From: Nitrospira sp.
Lineage (GTDB): Bacteria > Nitrospirota > Nitrospiria > Nitrospirales > Nitrospiraceae
DNA: 33,953 nt
Direction: 5' to 3'
Assembly: GCA_029881435.1 (NCBI GenBank)
Contig: JAOUMR010000031.1
Coordinates: 1-33,953 of the forward strand
The notes under the pieces: model-generated
Told to the model about the DNA's origin: nothing
Database searches by the model: none
The model's input: the letters and a program-made list of their open reading frames with translations, nothing else
Program-made: the position numbers and the translations under genes
Part shown: positions 17,485 through 25,854 of the stretch, piece by piece
Numbering within the stretch: position 1 is the stretch's first letter
Layout: every line of letters begins with the position of its first letter

Positions 17485-19056
17485 TTAATCACGCCCACGA
17501 GCCACACGGCCAGACGAACCAGCCGCATGCAATGCATCACCGTATTTGGCGAGTACGTTCTCCGCGAGCGGCTTCGACAACGATCCTTTGGCCCACAACA
17601 TCCCTCCCCGGGACACTGCATAGTCGGCTTGGGCACGGTAGAGCTCGTAAGCCGCCTCGACGACCGCACGCTCCCGCAAGTTGACGAACAGCACACTCGT
17701 CGCCCCCATATTGAACCGAGCCCGTTCGCCCTCTTCTAACGTCTTGGCCAAGCGAAGGGCTTCCGTTCCAGCTTTCACTCGGTCCCGAGCGCGCACAATC
17801 GCTGAGAGCCAGTTGTCTACGTCGATCTCGACCTGACGCTCGGTGTAGGCTTGCTTCCAGGCCAATCGTTCCTGCTCAGCCTGAGCGTGAAGGACCTTCC
17901 CGCGGGGGCCCCGATTGAACAACGGCATACTGAAGCGAACCTGCATATTGTAGCCGAACCCGCCAATCCAATAGAGAGAGCCCACTGCCGGCCCACCTGA
18001 AAACGTTAGCTTTGGAAGCAAACTATTCTTGGCCAATTTTAGTTCGATATTGTTTAATCTGGCTTCGATGTAGAGATCGCGTACTTCCGGGCGATCCTCC
18101 GCAGCTTCCACCTTAAAGGCCGCTACATCCTCTTCGCTCGGCAACGGCGTTTCCCCCTGAAATTCCGGGGCCCATTCAGGGCGAGGTGTCACAGGTTGGC
18201 CGTCTTCCCAGAGAAAGAGCGCAAGCTTATATTGCTCATACTCGACCTTCCGTTGCGCGGCAATGGCAGCCTCTCGACGCCGCTGAACTTCTTCTTGGGC
18301 CTCGACCACGTCGATCGGAGCGACCGCACCGCCTTTTGATCTCCCCTCAACCATGCGATACCGGTCTTCCGCGACGGCCAACGCACGCTTCACCATCTCG
18401 GCCTGTTTGACGGCGACCTGCCAATCCCAGTATTGCACGGCGCCGGCGAGATAGAGATCTTGCCGTTTCTGGGCCACCTTCACTTCGGCTTGCGGCCCGG
18501 CGAGCTCCGCCTGTTGAAACTCGGCATACTCTTCGTTGATCATGAATCCCCGCAGGAGATTCATCGCTCCGCCGACGATCAGCATTTGCTGCGGCCAGTA
18601 CAGTTGGAGGTCTTGAGGGAAGGCTACCAAACTCCCGCGGGTTCCTGAATTGATAGTGTGGCGATCACCGAAACCATTGCGAATACCCCCGAACACCTCA
18701 ATGCCCCAGGGATGCGCCACTTTGAGCATGGTATCGCTATAGCCGCTCGTCAAGTCATTCGGTATGCCGGACACGTTCGTCAGATTATAGGTGACATACC
18801 GATCCATCTCGACCTCGTTCCGAACCCTCGGCTCCCATGCACCCAACGCTTTCAGCACTTTCGCGCGAGCCTGCGACCGCTCCAGCCCGGTGGCCCGGAG
18901 CAACGGATGGGTCAACTCAATTCTGGCCAACACCTCTTCAATGGTCAGGGGAGCTGTCCGCACAGACTCGGCGCTTGGTGCACTCGCCGAGGCGTGAGGT
19001 TCTGCCGCGACGGCCGCCGGGACAATCATCAACGAGATCAACAATAGAAGAATCAA
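17485..19056 (-). CDS. TolC-family outer membrane factor, third in tandem
   Basis: The protein has 523 residues: a Sec signal peptide (MILLLLISLMIVPAAVAA), then two outer-membrane-efflux repeats with long helices. It shares with its two neighbours the blocks EEVLARIELTHPLLRATG, QKRQDLYLAGAVQYWDWQVA, RPEWAPEFQGETPLP, DVDNWLSAIVRARDRVKA and LAKTLEEGERARFNMGA. It is the most diverged of the three copies. Its start is TTG 19056, exactly where the other two copies have ATG relative to a shared GGAGCATCC leader, so it may be translated less efficiently. It is transcribed after the other two copies and 128 bases before the ABC gene. Expected role: trimeric channel across the outer membrane and periplasm. 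Confidence 0.92.
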   Translation of the reverse strand: MILLLLISLMIVPAAVAAEPHASASAPSAESVRTAPLTIEEVLARIELTHPLLRATGLERSQARAKVLKALGAWEPRVRNEVEMDRYVTYNLTNVSGIPNDLTSGYSDTMLKVAHPWGIEVFGGIRNGFGDRHTINSGTRGSLVAFPQDLQLYWPQQMLIVGGAMNLLRGFMINEEYAEFQQAELAGPQAEVKVAQKRQDLYLAGAVQYWDWQVAVKQAEMVKRALAVAEDRYRMVEGRSKGGAVAPIDVVEAQEEVQRRREAAIAAQRKVEYEQYKLALFLWEDGQPVTPRPEWAPEFQGETPLPSEEDVAAFKVEAAEDRPEVRDLYIEARLNNIELKLAKNSLLPKLTFSGGPAVGSLYWIGGFGYNMQVRFSMPLFNRGPRGKVLHAQAEQERLAWKQAYTERQVEIDVDNWLSAIVRARDRVKAGTEALRLAKTLEEGERARFNMGATSVLFVNLRERAVVEAAYELYRAQADYAVSRGGMLWAKGSLSKPLAENVLAKYGDALHAAGSSGRVARGRD

Positions 19057-19060
19057 GGAA

Positions 19061-19072
19061 GGATGCTCCTTT
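19061..19072 (-). promoter_or_regulatory. Shared Shine-Dalgarno leader, copy at third TolC gene
   Basis: AAAGGAGCATCC precedes the TTG start by a few bases; from GGAG to the start codon there are nine bases, the same as in the two sister copies. The conservation of the bases after GGAG, not only the ribosome binding core, reflects the tandem duplication. Confidence 0.7.
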
Positions 19073-19081
19073 GTTGCTGAA

Positions 19082-20626
19082 TTAATCGCGTCCTGACACT
19101 GGATGACCCGAAAGACCAGCCGCCGTTAGCGGATTGCCATACTTCGCCAAGGATTCCTCCGGCCATGGCTTCGACAGCACGCCCCGTGCCCACAACATCC
19201 CTCCACGCGCCACGGCGTAGTCGGCCTGCGCCCGATACAGTTGGTACGCCGATTCCACCACGTTGCGTTCACGGAGGTTCACAAAGAGCACGGTGGTCGC
19301 GCCCAAATTGAATCGGGTCCGTTCGCCCTCTTCCAGCGTCTTGGCCAGCCGCAGCGCTTCCGACGCGGCTTTCACCCGATCCCGGGCCCGAACGATCGCC
19401 GAAAGCCAGTTGTCCACGTCGACGCTGACCTGTTGCTCGGCATACAGCTGGCTGAAGACCAATTGTTGCTGCTCCGCCTCTGCAGTCAGGACCTTTCCCC
19501 GCCCTTCCCGCTGGAGCAGCGGCATCGCAAACTGTAGTCCAAAATGATACCCCACGCCCACAGCCCAGTCTCCGGGGGTATCCATCCGTCCCCCCTCAAA
19601 ATTCAACTTCGGGAGGAGGTAGTTCTTGGCCAGCTTGAGATCAATATTGTTCATCTTGGCTTCGATGTAGTAATTGCGCACTTCCGGCCGATCTTCCTTT
19701 GCCTCCACTTTATAGCCCGCGATCTCCTCCTTAGTCGGAAGCGGCGTTTCGCCCTGGAATTCCGGCGCCCATTCAGGGCGCGGCGTCACTGGCTCGCCAT
19801 GCTCCCAGAGAAAGAGGGACAGGTTGTACTGCTCATACTCCACCTTCCGTTGCGCGGCGATCGCCGCCTCGCGCCGATTCTGCACCTCTTGGTTCACCTC
19901 GACGACATCGAGCGGCGCGACCTTCCCACCCTTGGCCAGCCCTTCGACCTGGACCAAGCGGTCTTCGGCCACGGCCAAGGCGCGCGTCACCATCTCGGCC
20001 TGTTTAACCGCGACCTGCCAATCCCAGTACTGCACGGCCCCGGCGAGATAGAGGTCTTGCCGTTTCTGCGCCACCGCGATCTCCGCCATCGGCCCGGCGA
20101 GCTGGGCCTTCTGGTACTCCGCGTACTCGTCGTTGATCATGAAGCCGCGCAGCAGCTTGAACTTTCCGCCGAAAATCATTTGCTGCTGTTCCCAGAAGAG
20201 ATTTAAATCAGTGATGAAGCCAGATTGATTGAAAAAGGAGCGATCCCCGAACCCGTTGCGGATCCCGCCATGGACCTCGAAGCCCCAGGGATGCCCGACC
20301 ACGAGCTTACTGTCGTTATAACCCACCGTGTGCTCATGCAAGTTGGATAGAAAATTGTAATCCTGATACCGATCGACTTCGGTAAAGTTATTGAACTTCG
20401 GTTCCCAGGCCCCGAGCGCCTTGAGAATTTTCGCCCGAGCCTGTATCCGCTCGACCCCGGTCGCCCGAAGCAAGGGATGCGTCAACTCGATTCGAGCCAG
20501 TACTTCATCGATGGTCAGAGGTTCGGTGCGCGTCGCCTGCTCCTGCACGACACTCGAATCGATCACCGGTTCCGCCAGTGCCGTCACTGGGAGCAAGATC
20601 AGAATCACGAATAATAGAGCGGCCAT
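19082..20626 (-). CDS. TolC-family outer membrane factor, second in tandem
   Basis: The protein has about 514 residues from ATG 20626 (the frame also includes a TTG one codon upstream). The signal peptide is MAALLFVILILLPVTALA. Domain order is as in the neighbouring copies: LTIDEVLARIELTHPLLRATG near the N-terminus, then a variable stretch (about residues 78-165) around the constant GGIRNGFGDR, then helices with QKRQDLYLAGAVQYWDWQVA and DVDNWLSAIVRARDRVKA. It is closest to the first copy: an 81-base stretch (19900-19980) differs from 21481-21561 at only two bases. It lies 25 bases before the third copy and 36 bases after the first on the same strand. Predicted outer membrane channel. Confidence 0.92.
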   Translation of the reverse strand: MAALLFVILILLPVTALAEPVIDSSVVQEQATRTEPLTIDEVLARIELTHPLLRATGVERIQARAKILKALGAWEPKFNNFTEVDRYQDYNFLSNLHEHTVGYNDSKLVVGHPWGFEVHGGIRNGFGDRSFFNQSGFITDLNLFWEQQQMIFGGKFKLLRGFMINDEYAEYQKAQLAGPMAEIAVAQKRQDLYLAGAVQYWDWQVAVKQAEMVTRALAVAEDRLVQVEGLAKGGKVAPLDVVEVNQEVQNRREAAIAAQRKVEYEQYNLSLFLWEHGEPVTPRPEWAPEFQGETPLPTKEEIAGYKVEAKEDRPEVRNYYIEAKMNNIDLKLAKNYLLPKLNFEGGRMDTPGDWAVGVGYHFGLQFAMPLLQREGRGKVLTAEAEQQQLVFSQLYAEQQVSVDVDNWLSAIVRARDRVKAASEALRLAKTLEEGERTRFNLGATTVLFVNLRERNVVESAYQLYRAQADYAVARGGMLWARGVLSKPWPEESLAKYGNPLTAAGLSGHPVSGRD

Positions 20627-20630
20627 CAAA

Positions 20631-20641
20631 GGATGCTCCTT
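20631..20641 (-). promoter_or_regulatory. Shared Shine-Dalgarno leader, copy at second TolC gene
   Basis: AAGGAGCATCC sits before ATG 20626 with the same GGAG-to-start distance (nine bases) as in the other two TolC copies, and this fixes the start at 20626 rather than the preceding TTG. Confidence 0.75.
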
Positions 20642-20662
20642 GTGCCTGATGAATGTACCTGA

Positions 20663-22267
20663 CTAATCGCGGCCCGGCTGTTGAAACCCGTACGTACCGG
20701 CCGCCGTCATCGGATTCCCATACTTCGCCAAGGACTCCGTCGGCCATGGCTTCGACAGTACGCCCCTGGCCCACAACATCCCTCCACGCGCCACCGCATA
20801 GTCGGCCTGCGCCCGATACAGCTGATACGCTGATTCCACCACGTTACGTTCACGGAGGTTCACAAAGAGCACGGTGGTCGCGCCCATGTTGAACCGGGTC
20901 CGTTCGCCCTCTTCCAGCGTCTTGGCCAACCGCAGCGCTTCCGTCGCCGCTTTCACCCGATCCCTGGCCCGCACGATCGCCGAGAGCCAGTTGTCCACGT
21001 CGAGGTTGACTTGCTGCTCGGTATATTGCTGTTTCAACGCCAATTGTTGCTGGAGCACCTCCGCGCCCATGACCTTCCCACGCGCTCCCCGCTGGAACAG
21101 CGGCTGCTCAAAGTGAAGATTGACATGGTAGCCGACTCCCACAATCCAGTCGGTGGCAGCATCCGCCGGCCCCCCCTCAATATCCAACTTCGGGAGCAGG
21201 TGGTTTTTGGCGAGCTTGATGTCGATATTGTTCATCTTGGCTTCGATGTAGAGGTCCCGCACTTCCGGCCGAGCTTCATTCGCCTCCACTTTATAGGCCT
21301 CGACCTCGTTTTCGGTTGGAAGCGGCGTTTCGCCCTGGAATTCCGGCGCCCATTCCGGTCGTGGCGTCACCGGCTCGTTCTGCTCCCAGAGAAAGAGAGA
21401 TAGTTTGTACTGCTCGTACTCCACCTTCCGTTGTGCAGCAATCGCCGCCTCTCGCCGCTTCTGCACCTCTTGATTCGACTCGACGACATCGAGCGGCGCC
21501 ACCTTCCCGCCCTTGGCCAGCCCTTCGACCTGGACCAAGCGGTCTTCGGCCACGGCCAAGGCCCGCTTCACAATCTCGGCCTGCTTGACGGCGACCTGCC
21601 AATCCCAATACTGCACCGCCCCGGCAAGATAGAGATCCTGCCGTTTCTGTGCCACCTTGATCTCCGCCTGCGGCCCCGCGAGTTCAGCCTGTTGATACTC
21701 GGCGTACTCTTCGTTGATCATCAGGCCGCGCAGCAGCTTGAACGACCCACCGACGATGAATTGCTGCCACTTATGGAGCCCCTGTAGGTCAGGGATAGCA
21801 GAAAGAATATTACTGCCGCGATCCCCGAAGCCGTTGCGGATCCCGCCATGGACCTTGAATCCCCAGGGATGCCCGACCTCGAGCTTGCTGTCGTTAAATC
21901 CCGCCATCAACCTTTGCGGCTGAAGCGGGTCGCATAATGGGTCGGGCGAACTTGGTGAGGCGCAGGTTAAGCCGGCGACGGGAGCCGTCGTGAGATTCCA
22001 CGTTTCATACCGTTCAGCCTCTGTAATGTTATGGAACGTCGGTTCCCAGACCCCGAGTGCCTTGAGAATTTTCGCCCGGGCCTTGGTTCGCTCGGCTCCG
22101 GCCGCCTGAAGCAGCGGATGCGTCAACTCGATGCGAGCCAGCACTTCATCAATGGTCAATGGAGCAGTGCGCGTCGACTGGGCCTGCACGGCACGCGAGT
22201 CGATCACCGGTTCCGCCAGTGCGGTCATTGGCAGGAGAGTCACAAGGGCCAATACCAGAGCGATCAT
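20663..22267 (-). CDS. TolC-family outer membrane factor, first in tandem
   Basis: The protein has 534 residues, slightly longer than the sister copies because the variable surface-like stretch after EAERYETWNLTT has an insertion of about 15 residues with two cysteines (LTCASPSSPDPLCDPL), possibly a disulfide-closed loop. The signal peptide is MIALVLALVTLLPMTALA. The common TolC blocks are all present. It is the promoter-proximal gene of the run TolC-TolC-TolC-ABC-HlyD and is divergent from the LysR-type regulator, 143 bases away. ATG 22267 has AAAGGAGCATCC upstream. It should form a trimeric channel with an HlyD-type adaptor. Confidence 0.93.
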   Translation of the reverse strand: MIALVLALVTLLPMTALAEPVIDSRAVQAQSTRTAPLTIDEVLARIELTHPLLQAAGAERTKARAKILKALGVWEPTFHNITEAERYETWNLTTAPVAGLTCASPSSPDPLCDPLQPQRLMAGFNDSKLEVGHPWGFKVHGGIRNGFGDRGSNILSAIPDLQGLHKWQQFIVGGSFKLLRGLMINEEYAEYQQAELAGPQAEIKVAQKRQDLYLAGAVQYWDWQVAVKQAEIVKRALAVAEDRLVQVEGLAKGGKVAPLDVVESNQEVQKRREAAIAAQRKVEYEQYKLSLFLWEQNEPVTPRPEWAPEFQGETPLPTENEVEAYKVEANEARPEVRDLYIEAKMNNIDIKLAKNHLLPKLDIEGGPADAATDWIVGVGYHVNLHFEQPLFQRGARGKVMGAEVLQQQLALKQQYTEQQVNLDVDNWLSAIVRARDRVKAATEALRLAKTLEEGERTRFNMGATTVLFVNLRERNVVESAYQLYRAQADYAVARGGMLWARGVLSKPWPTESLAKYGNPMTAAGTYGFQQPGRD

Positions 22268-22271
22268 TGAG

Positions 22272-22283
22272 GGATGCTCCTTT
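22272..22283 (-). promoter_or_regulatory. Shared Shine-Dalgarno leader, copy at first TolC gene
   Basis: AAAGGAGCATCC precedes ATG 22267 with nine bases between GGAG and the start, as in the other two copies. Confidence 0.75.
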
Positions 22284-22347
22284 CACATTGGGTGGCGGAC
22301 GGCGCCCACACTAGCAATCTCCCGTTCGTTTTTCAAAATAGATAAAA

Positions 22348-22372
22348 CGGATTGGAGTTATCGGCTAATCCG
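22348..22372. promoter_or_regulatory. Dyad, likely LysR-type operator
   Basis: CGGATT (22348-22353) and AATCCG (22367-22372) form a perfect 6-bp inverted repeat with a 13-base spacer, in the divergent region between the first TolC gene and the LysR-type gene. LysR-type proteins bind such interrupted dyads (often T-N11-A; here the spacing is 13). The dyad overlaps the presumed -35 box of the regulator gene, which would fit autorepression. Binding itself is an inference. Confidence 0.55.
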
Positions 22373-22381
22373 ATGTATAGT
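22352..22381 (+). promoter_or_regulatory. Putative sigma-70 promoter of the LysR-type gene
   Basis: TTGGAG (22352-22357) and TATAGT (22376-22381) are separated by 18 bases and lie 30-60 bases upstream of ATG 22411. The -10 box is a 5/6 match to TATAAT; the -35 box is weaker. The promoter overlaps the CGGATT dyad. Confidence 0.45.
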
Positions 22382-22410
22382 GTCTCCCTCAATTGGAGCA
22401 CTAGAGCCAT

Positions 22411-23310
22411 ATGGAATGGCTGAACTATCATCACTTATTGTATTTCTGGTCCGTCGCCAAACACGGCACCATGACGAAGGCGTGCGAGGAGCTCCGCCTC
22501 GCGCAACCCACGATCAGTGGACAGATCCGTCTCTTGGAAAACACGCTGGGGGAAAAGTTATTTATCCGCACCGGACGCCGCCTCGCGTTGACGGAGATGG
22601 GCCACCTGGCCTTCAAATACGCAGAAGATATCTTCGCCACCGGCCAAGAGCTCCTGCACACGGTCAAGAGCCAAGGGCATGAGCACCCTACCCGGCTGGT
22701 CGTGGGTATCGCAGACGCCATCCCGAAACCCCTCGCGACGCAGCTCCTCAAATCGGCCCTAAAACTGTACCGGCCGACTCGCTTGATCTGTCAGGAAGAC
22801 AAGCTGCGCCAACTGCTAGCCGATCTGACTGCGCATCGGTCGGATTTGGTGATTGCTGATACCCCGGCTCCGCCGGGGATTAAGGAGCACATCTACAACC
22901 ATCCGTTAGGTGAATCTGGAGTGACACTCTTCGCGACTGCGAGGTTGGCCGGCCAGTATCGTCGAGATTTTCCGCGCTCGTTACGCAGCGCGCCCATGCT
23001 GTTGCCCACCCCGAATGCGATGCTTCGACGGTTATTGGATCAATGGATGGTCCAGCATGGCCTCCATCCGGTCATTGTTGGTGAGTTTGACGACAGCGCA
23101 ACCTTGAAGGCGTTCGGCCAGGACGGATATGGCATCTTCCCCGGCGCAACGGTGATCGAGAAGGAGATCTGCCGCCAGTACCGGGTGCAGGTGGTCGGAC
23201 AGTTGGAGGCGCTCAAGCAACATTTCTATGCGATCACGGTGGAACGACGCGTCAAACACCAGGCCGTCCTGGCGCTCGTGCGCACGGCCCGGCGAGAACT
23301 GCAGGGCTGA
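22411..23310 (+). CDS. LysR-type transcriptional regulator, NhaR-like
   Basis: The 299-residue protein has an N-terminal winged helix-turn-helix (about residues 3-62) with NYHHLLYFWSVAKHGTMTKA and LAQPTISGQIRLLENTLGEK, closely matching the NhaR branch of the LysR family. An effector-binding domain follows (about 90-295), with DLVIADTP and LLPTPNAMLRRLL. NhaR relatives sense Na+ or pH and activate antiporter or surface-structure genes, but the ligand here is unknown. The gene diverges from the TolC-ABC-HlyD run, and the intergenic dyad suggests it controls that run as well as itself. It converges with rluF, with 72 bases between stops. Confidence 0.92.
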   Translation: MEWLNYHHLLYFWSVAKHGTMTKACEELRLAQPTISGQIRLLENTLGEKLFIRTGRRLALTEMGHLAFKYAEDIFATGQELLHTVKSQGHEHPTRLVVGIADAIPKPLATQLLKSALKLYRPTRLICQEDKLRQLLADLTAHRSDLVIADTPAPPGIKEHIYNHPLGESGVTLFATARLAGQYRRDFPRSLRSAPMLLPTPNAMLRRLLDQWMVQHGLHPVIVGEFDDSATLKAFGQDGYGIFPGATVIEKEICRQYRVQVVGQLEALKQHFYAITVERRVKHQAVLALVRTARRELQG

Positions 23311-23382
23311 CTCCCCCTCGACCTTGTGGCACCCGGTATTTCTGCTCGACTCGCAGCTATGACCTTTATCCGACCGCGATAG

Positions 23383-24096
23383 TCAGCCCAGACGACGCCC
23401 TATCGCAGCCAGCAACGACTCTCGTTCCTGCGTCGTGAGCTCCTTCCATTGCCCCACGTTCAACCCCTCGACGGTAATGTGCATGATCCTCGTGCGATGC
23501 AACTTGATTACCCGATAGCCCAGCGCTTGGCACATACGCCGGATCTGCCGGTTTCGCCCTTCTGTGAGAACAATACGAAACCGATCGCCTCCCACTCGAA
23601 TCATTCGGCACGGCTTCGTTTGACTCCCAAGAATCAGCACGCCTCGAGACATCTGATCGAGAAATGTGTGGTCAAACGGGCGATCCACTTGCACAAGATA
23701 TTCCCGCTCATGACCGAATTCGGTACGGAGAATTTCGTTGACGATATTGCCGTCATTCGTCAACAAGATGAGGCCGGATGAATCCTTATCCAGCCTGCCG
23801 ATTGGGAAAATCCGCTCAGGGCACCCGATCTCCGCAATAATATTGCGGGCGACATGGGGCTCACTCGTCGTCGTCACCCCGACCGGCTTATGGTACTTGA
23901 CATATAGCGCGGCCTGACCCCAGGGGATCACACTGCCCTCGCGGGCAACGATGTCTGAGGGTTCTACTTGGTCGCCGAGTATGGCCACCCGACCATTAAT
24001 GGTGATGAGGCCCGACTCGATCAGACGGTCGGCTTCGCGCCGGGAACAGATCCCATGTTCCGTGAAGAACTTATTGATGCGGATGGTGTGAGCCAC
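23383..24096 (-). CDS. rluF: 23S rRNA pseudouridine synthase, RluF type
   Basis: The 237-residue protein has an N-terminal S4 RNA-binding domain (RINKFFTEHGICSRREADRLIESG) and a RsuA/RluB/RluF-type catalytic domain with the sequence FPIGRLDKDSSGLILLTNDG, where the Asp of GRLD is catalytic. TEGRNRQIRRMCQALGYRV and LHRTRIMHITVEGL are also typical. The overall pattern (KPVGVTTT, PIGRLDKDS, GVLILG..TKPC) is closest to E. coli RluF, which makes pseudouridine 2604 in 23S rRNA, rather than RluB or RsuA. The C-terminal basic tail of the E. coli protein is absent. Start is GTG 24096, with a weak ribosome binding site, 34 bases after the ureohydrolase stop. Confidence 0.9.
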   Translation of the reverse strand: MAHTIRINKFFTEHGICSRREADRLIESGLITINGRVAILGDQVEPSDIVAREGSVIPWGQAALYVKYHKPVGVTTTSEPHVARNIIAEIGCPERIFPIGRLDKDSSGLILLTNDGNIVNEILRTEFGHEREYLVQVDRPFDHTFLDQMSRGVLILGSQTKPCRMIRVGGDRFRIVLTEGRNRQIRRMCQALGYRVIKLHRTRIMHITVEGLNVGQWKELTTQERESLLAAIGRRLG

Positions 24097-24130
24097 AGAA
24101 TGACGACTCTATCGACGTGTGAGGCTGGCC

Positions 24131-25063
24131 CTAGTGAACGCGCTTGCCGGCCTTGATCCGACCGAGCATACGATAGATCAAACGCGCGACGGAGAACTGC
24201 GGCGCGACGAAACCTTCGATTGGGGCGATTTCACTGACATCCATTCCTACGATTCCCGGCCCATTGGCGAGCGCAGTGATGAGATTGAGCGTATCGTACC
24301 AGCCGAGTCCGCCCGGCTCAGGAGTCCCAAGCGCGGGCACGAGCGACGCATCCAATCCGTCGCAGTCGAATGTGAGATAGACAGGCGTTCGGCAAGCGGC
24401 CACCACGTCCGGTATCCATTTCGCGGCCCTACCTTCATACGGACCTGACGGATCAAGGATGTTGGCCGCAAAAAACGTCTGGATCCGATCCGTGGCGTTG
24501 ATACGAGCCACCTCTTCCGGACTGATCGATCGGATCCCCACCTGGACCAGGGGCAAACCATCTTCCACGACCCGCGCCATGACGCTAGCATGGCTGAACG
24601 GATTGCCGAGATAGGCATCCCGCAGATCTCCGTGGGCATCGATCTGTACGACCGTCATCTGCTGGTATTGTTTGGCGTGGGCTCGGATCGCCCCTAAGGC
24701 ACCGGTGTGTTCGCCCGTCAGCGTGACCAAAAACCGTCCGGCTCCGACGTGCGGCGAGACAAACGCTTCAATGGCATCGACTGCGGAGCGATCGACCTTC
24801 CCATTGAGATTCAACGGCGCAGTCGTCGCAATCCCACCCCATTCACGATAGGGTTCACATCGGAGCTGTTCATCATAAAATTCGACCTGGCTGGAAGCTT
24901 CCAGGATGGCCGACGGCCCGCGGTCCGATCCGCGGATGTAGCTGGAGGTGTGTTCGTAGGGAGCCGGCAGCACGTAGACACCCGCTTGGTCCGGATGGCA
25001 CCAGGGTTCATCAATGCCGAGAAAGTTGTGGCTCGGCCCCTCCCAACCAGCGGGAAGCGTCAC
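24131..25063 (-). CDS. speB: Agmatinase-family ureohydrolase
   Basis: The 310-residue ureohydrolase shows the binuclear Mn site: LTGEHTGALGAI in place of GGDHS, QIDAHGDLRD and LTFDCDGLDAS, plus FSHASVM and GMDVSEIAP. Agmatinases hydrolyse agmatine to putrescine and urea. The neighbouring arginine decarboxylase makes agmatine, so the pairing supports a polyamine role. Because a SpeY-like gene is also nearby, hydrolysis of a bis-guanidino polyamine intermediate is an alternative substrate. Start is GTG 25063 with AAGGGGAGGAC upstream. The gap to the decarboxylase gene is 65 bases. Ligand residues look intact; substrate specificity is not decided by sequence alone. Confidence 0.88.
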   Translation of the reverse strand: MTLPAGWEGPSHNFLGIDEPWCHPDQAGVYVLPAPYEHTSSYIRGSDRGPSAILEASSQVEFYDEQLRCEPYREWGGIATTAPLNLNGKVDRSAVDAIEAFVSPHVGAGRFLVTLTGEHTGALGAIRAHAKQYQQMTVVQIDAHGDLRDAYLGNPFSHASVMARVVEDGLPLVQVGIRSISPEEVARINATDRIQTFFAANILDPSGPYEGRAAKWIPDVVAACRTPVYLTFDCDGLDASLVPALGTPEPGGLGWYDTLNLITALANGPGIVGMDVSEIAPIEGFVAPQFSVARLIYRMLGRIKAGKRVH

Positions 25064-25128
25064 GGGCGTCCTCCCCTTAAGTTAGGTGATCAGCTGAGGT
25101 CTCACCAACGCAGCCAACCCTATCGACC

Positions 25129-25701
25129 CTATCTGCGGGGACGGTTGGGAACATTCTCTGGTGGAATGAAGACCGCCAGCGCGATGACCGTCGTCCACTT
25201 CCCCTTCTTGCCGACGGCGGATTGGGTGATGTTCAGCGTCTTCACGATTTTCCCACCCATCTTAAAGACCTGTTCGCGCTCTTTCCACGCGACATTCGGA
25301 TCAAACTCGACCCCTAAGGTCGTCGCGAGCATCTGCGCAGCCAGATCTTCCGTATACTCTCCGGTCTCCTCATCCGTCTCACCATGCGCATGGTGCTCTG
25401 AGAGGTAGCCGTATGTGCCGAGATCCGTGGGCTTCGCAAGGCCGACCGACGCCGAAATCAGCTGGTTCCGCTCGTTGGTTTCTGAACGAGCCATCACGCA
25501 GAACGTAATCTCGCCAGGCTTCAACAATTGCTCTCCGCGTTTTCTGGGGACGACCTTACAATGTGGTGGGAGGATGGACGACACACTGACGAGGTTGCAG
25601 TACGCCACACCGGCGCTGCGCAACGCTTCTTCGAAGGAGGCCAATTTCTCCCTGTGAACTCCCACACCTCTCGTGAGGAACATGTGCGTAGGTACCATCA
25701 T
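25129..25701 (-). CDS. pdaD: Pyruvoyl-dependent arginine decarboxylase
   Basis: The 190-residue proenzyme belongs to the PvlArgDC family. It opens [19 protein letters not shown] and contains the self-cleavage region [13 protein letters not shown], where a serine is expected to become the pyruvoyl group that splits the chain into beta and alpha subunits. Later family segments are [18 protein letters not shown] and the acidic [29 protein letters not shown]. The product of arginine decarboxylation is agmatine, feeding the adjacent ureohydrolase. AAGGGGAG lies directly before two consecutive ATG codons (25701 and 25698); the second gives better spacing. The gene is on the same strand as, and upstream of, speB. 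Confidence 0.93.
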   Translation of the reverse strand: MMVPTHMFLTRGVGVHREKLASFEEALRSAGVAYCNLVSVSSILPPHCKVVPRKRGEQLLKPGEITFCVMARSETNERNQLISASVGLAKPTDLGTYGYLSEHHAHGETDEETGEYTEDLAAQMLATTLGVEFDPNVAWKEREQVFKMGGKIVKTLNITQSAVGKKGKWTTVIALAVFIPPENVPNRPRR

Positions 25702-25854
25702 CTCCCCTTTCGTCTGGCAATCGACTTTTCTGGCTGCTTGGAAGTTGTTTGGTGACGTGTTCGCGAGCGGTCAGCCAGACAAACAAACCGGACCAGATTA
25801 ACTGCGATATCGGGCGTTTGTTGTAGCAAGATTGGACTGGCTTCGCAATATCTT

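Noticed and set aside
19544-20206. 220-codon plus-strand frame, with relatives opposite the other TolC genes
   Set aside because: It recurs opposite each TolC copy only because the sense genes are paralogues; composition is antisense-like.
24707-25408. 233-codon plus-strand frame
   Set aside because: It spans the antisense of speB and pdaD; both sense genes have clear catalytic motifs.
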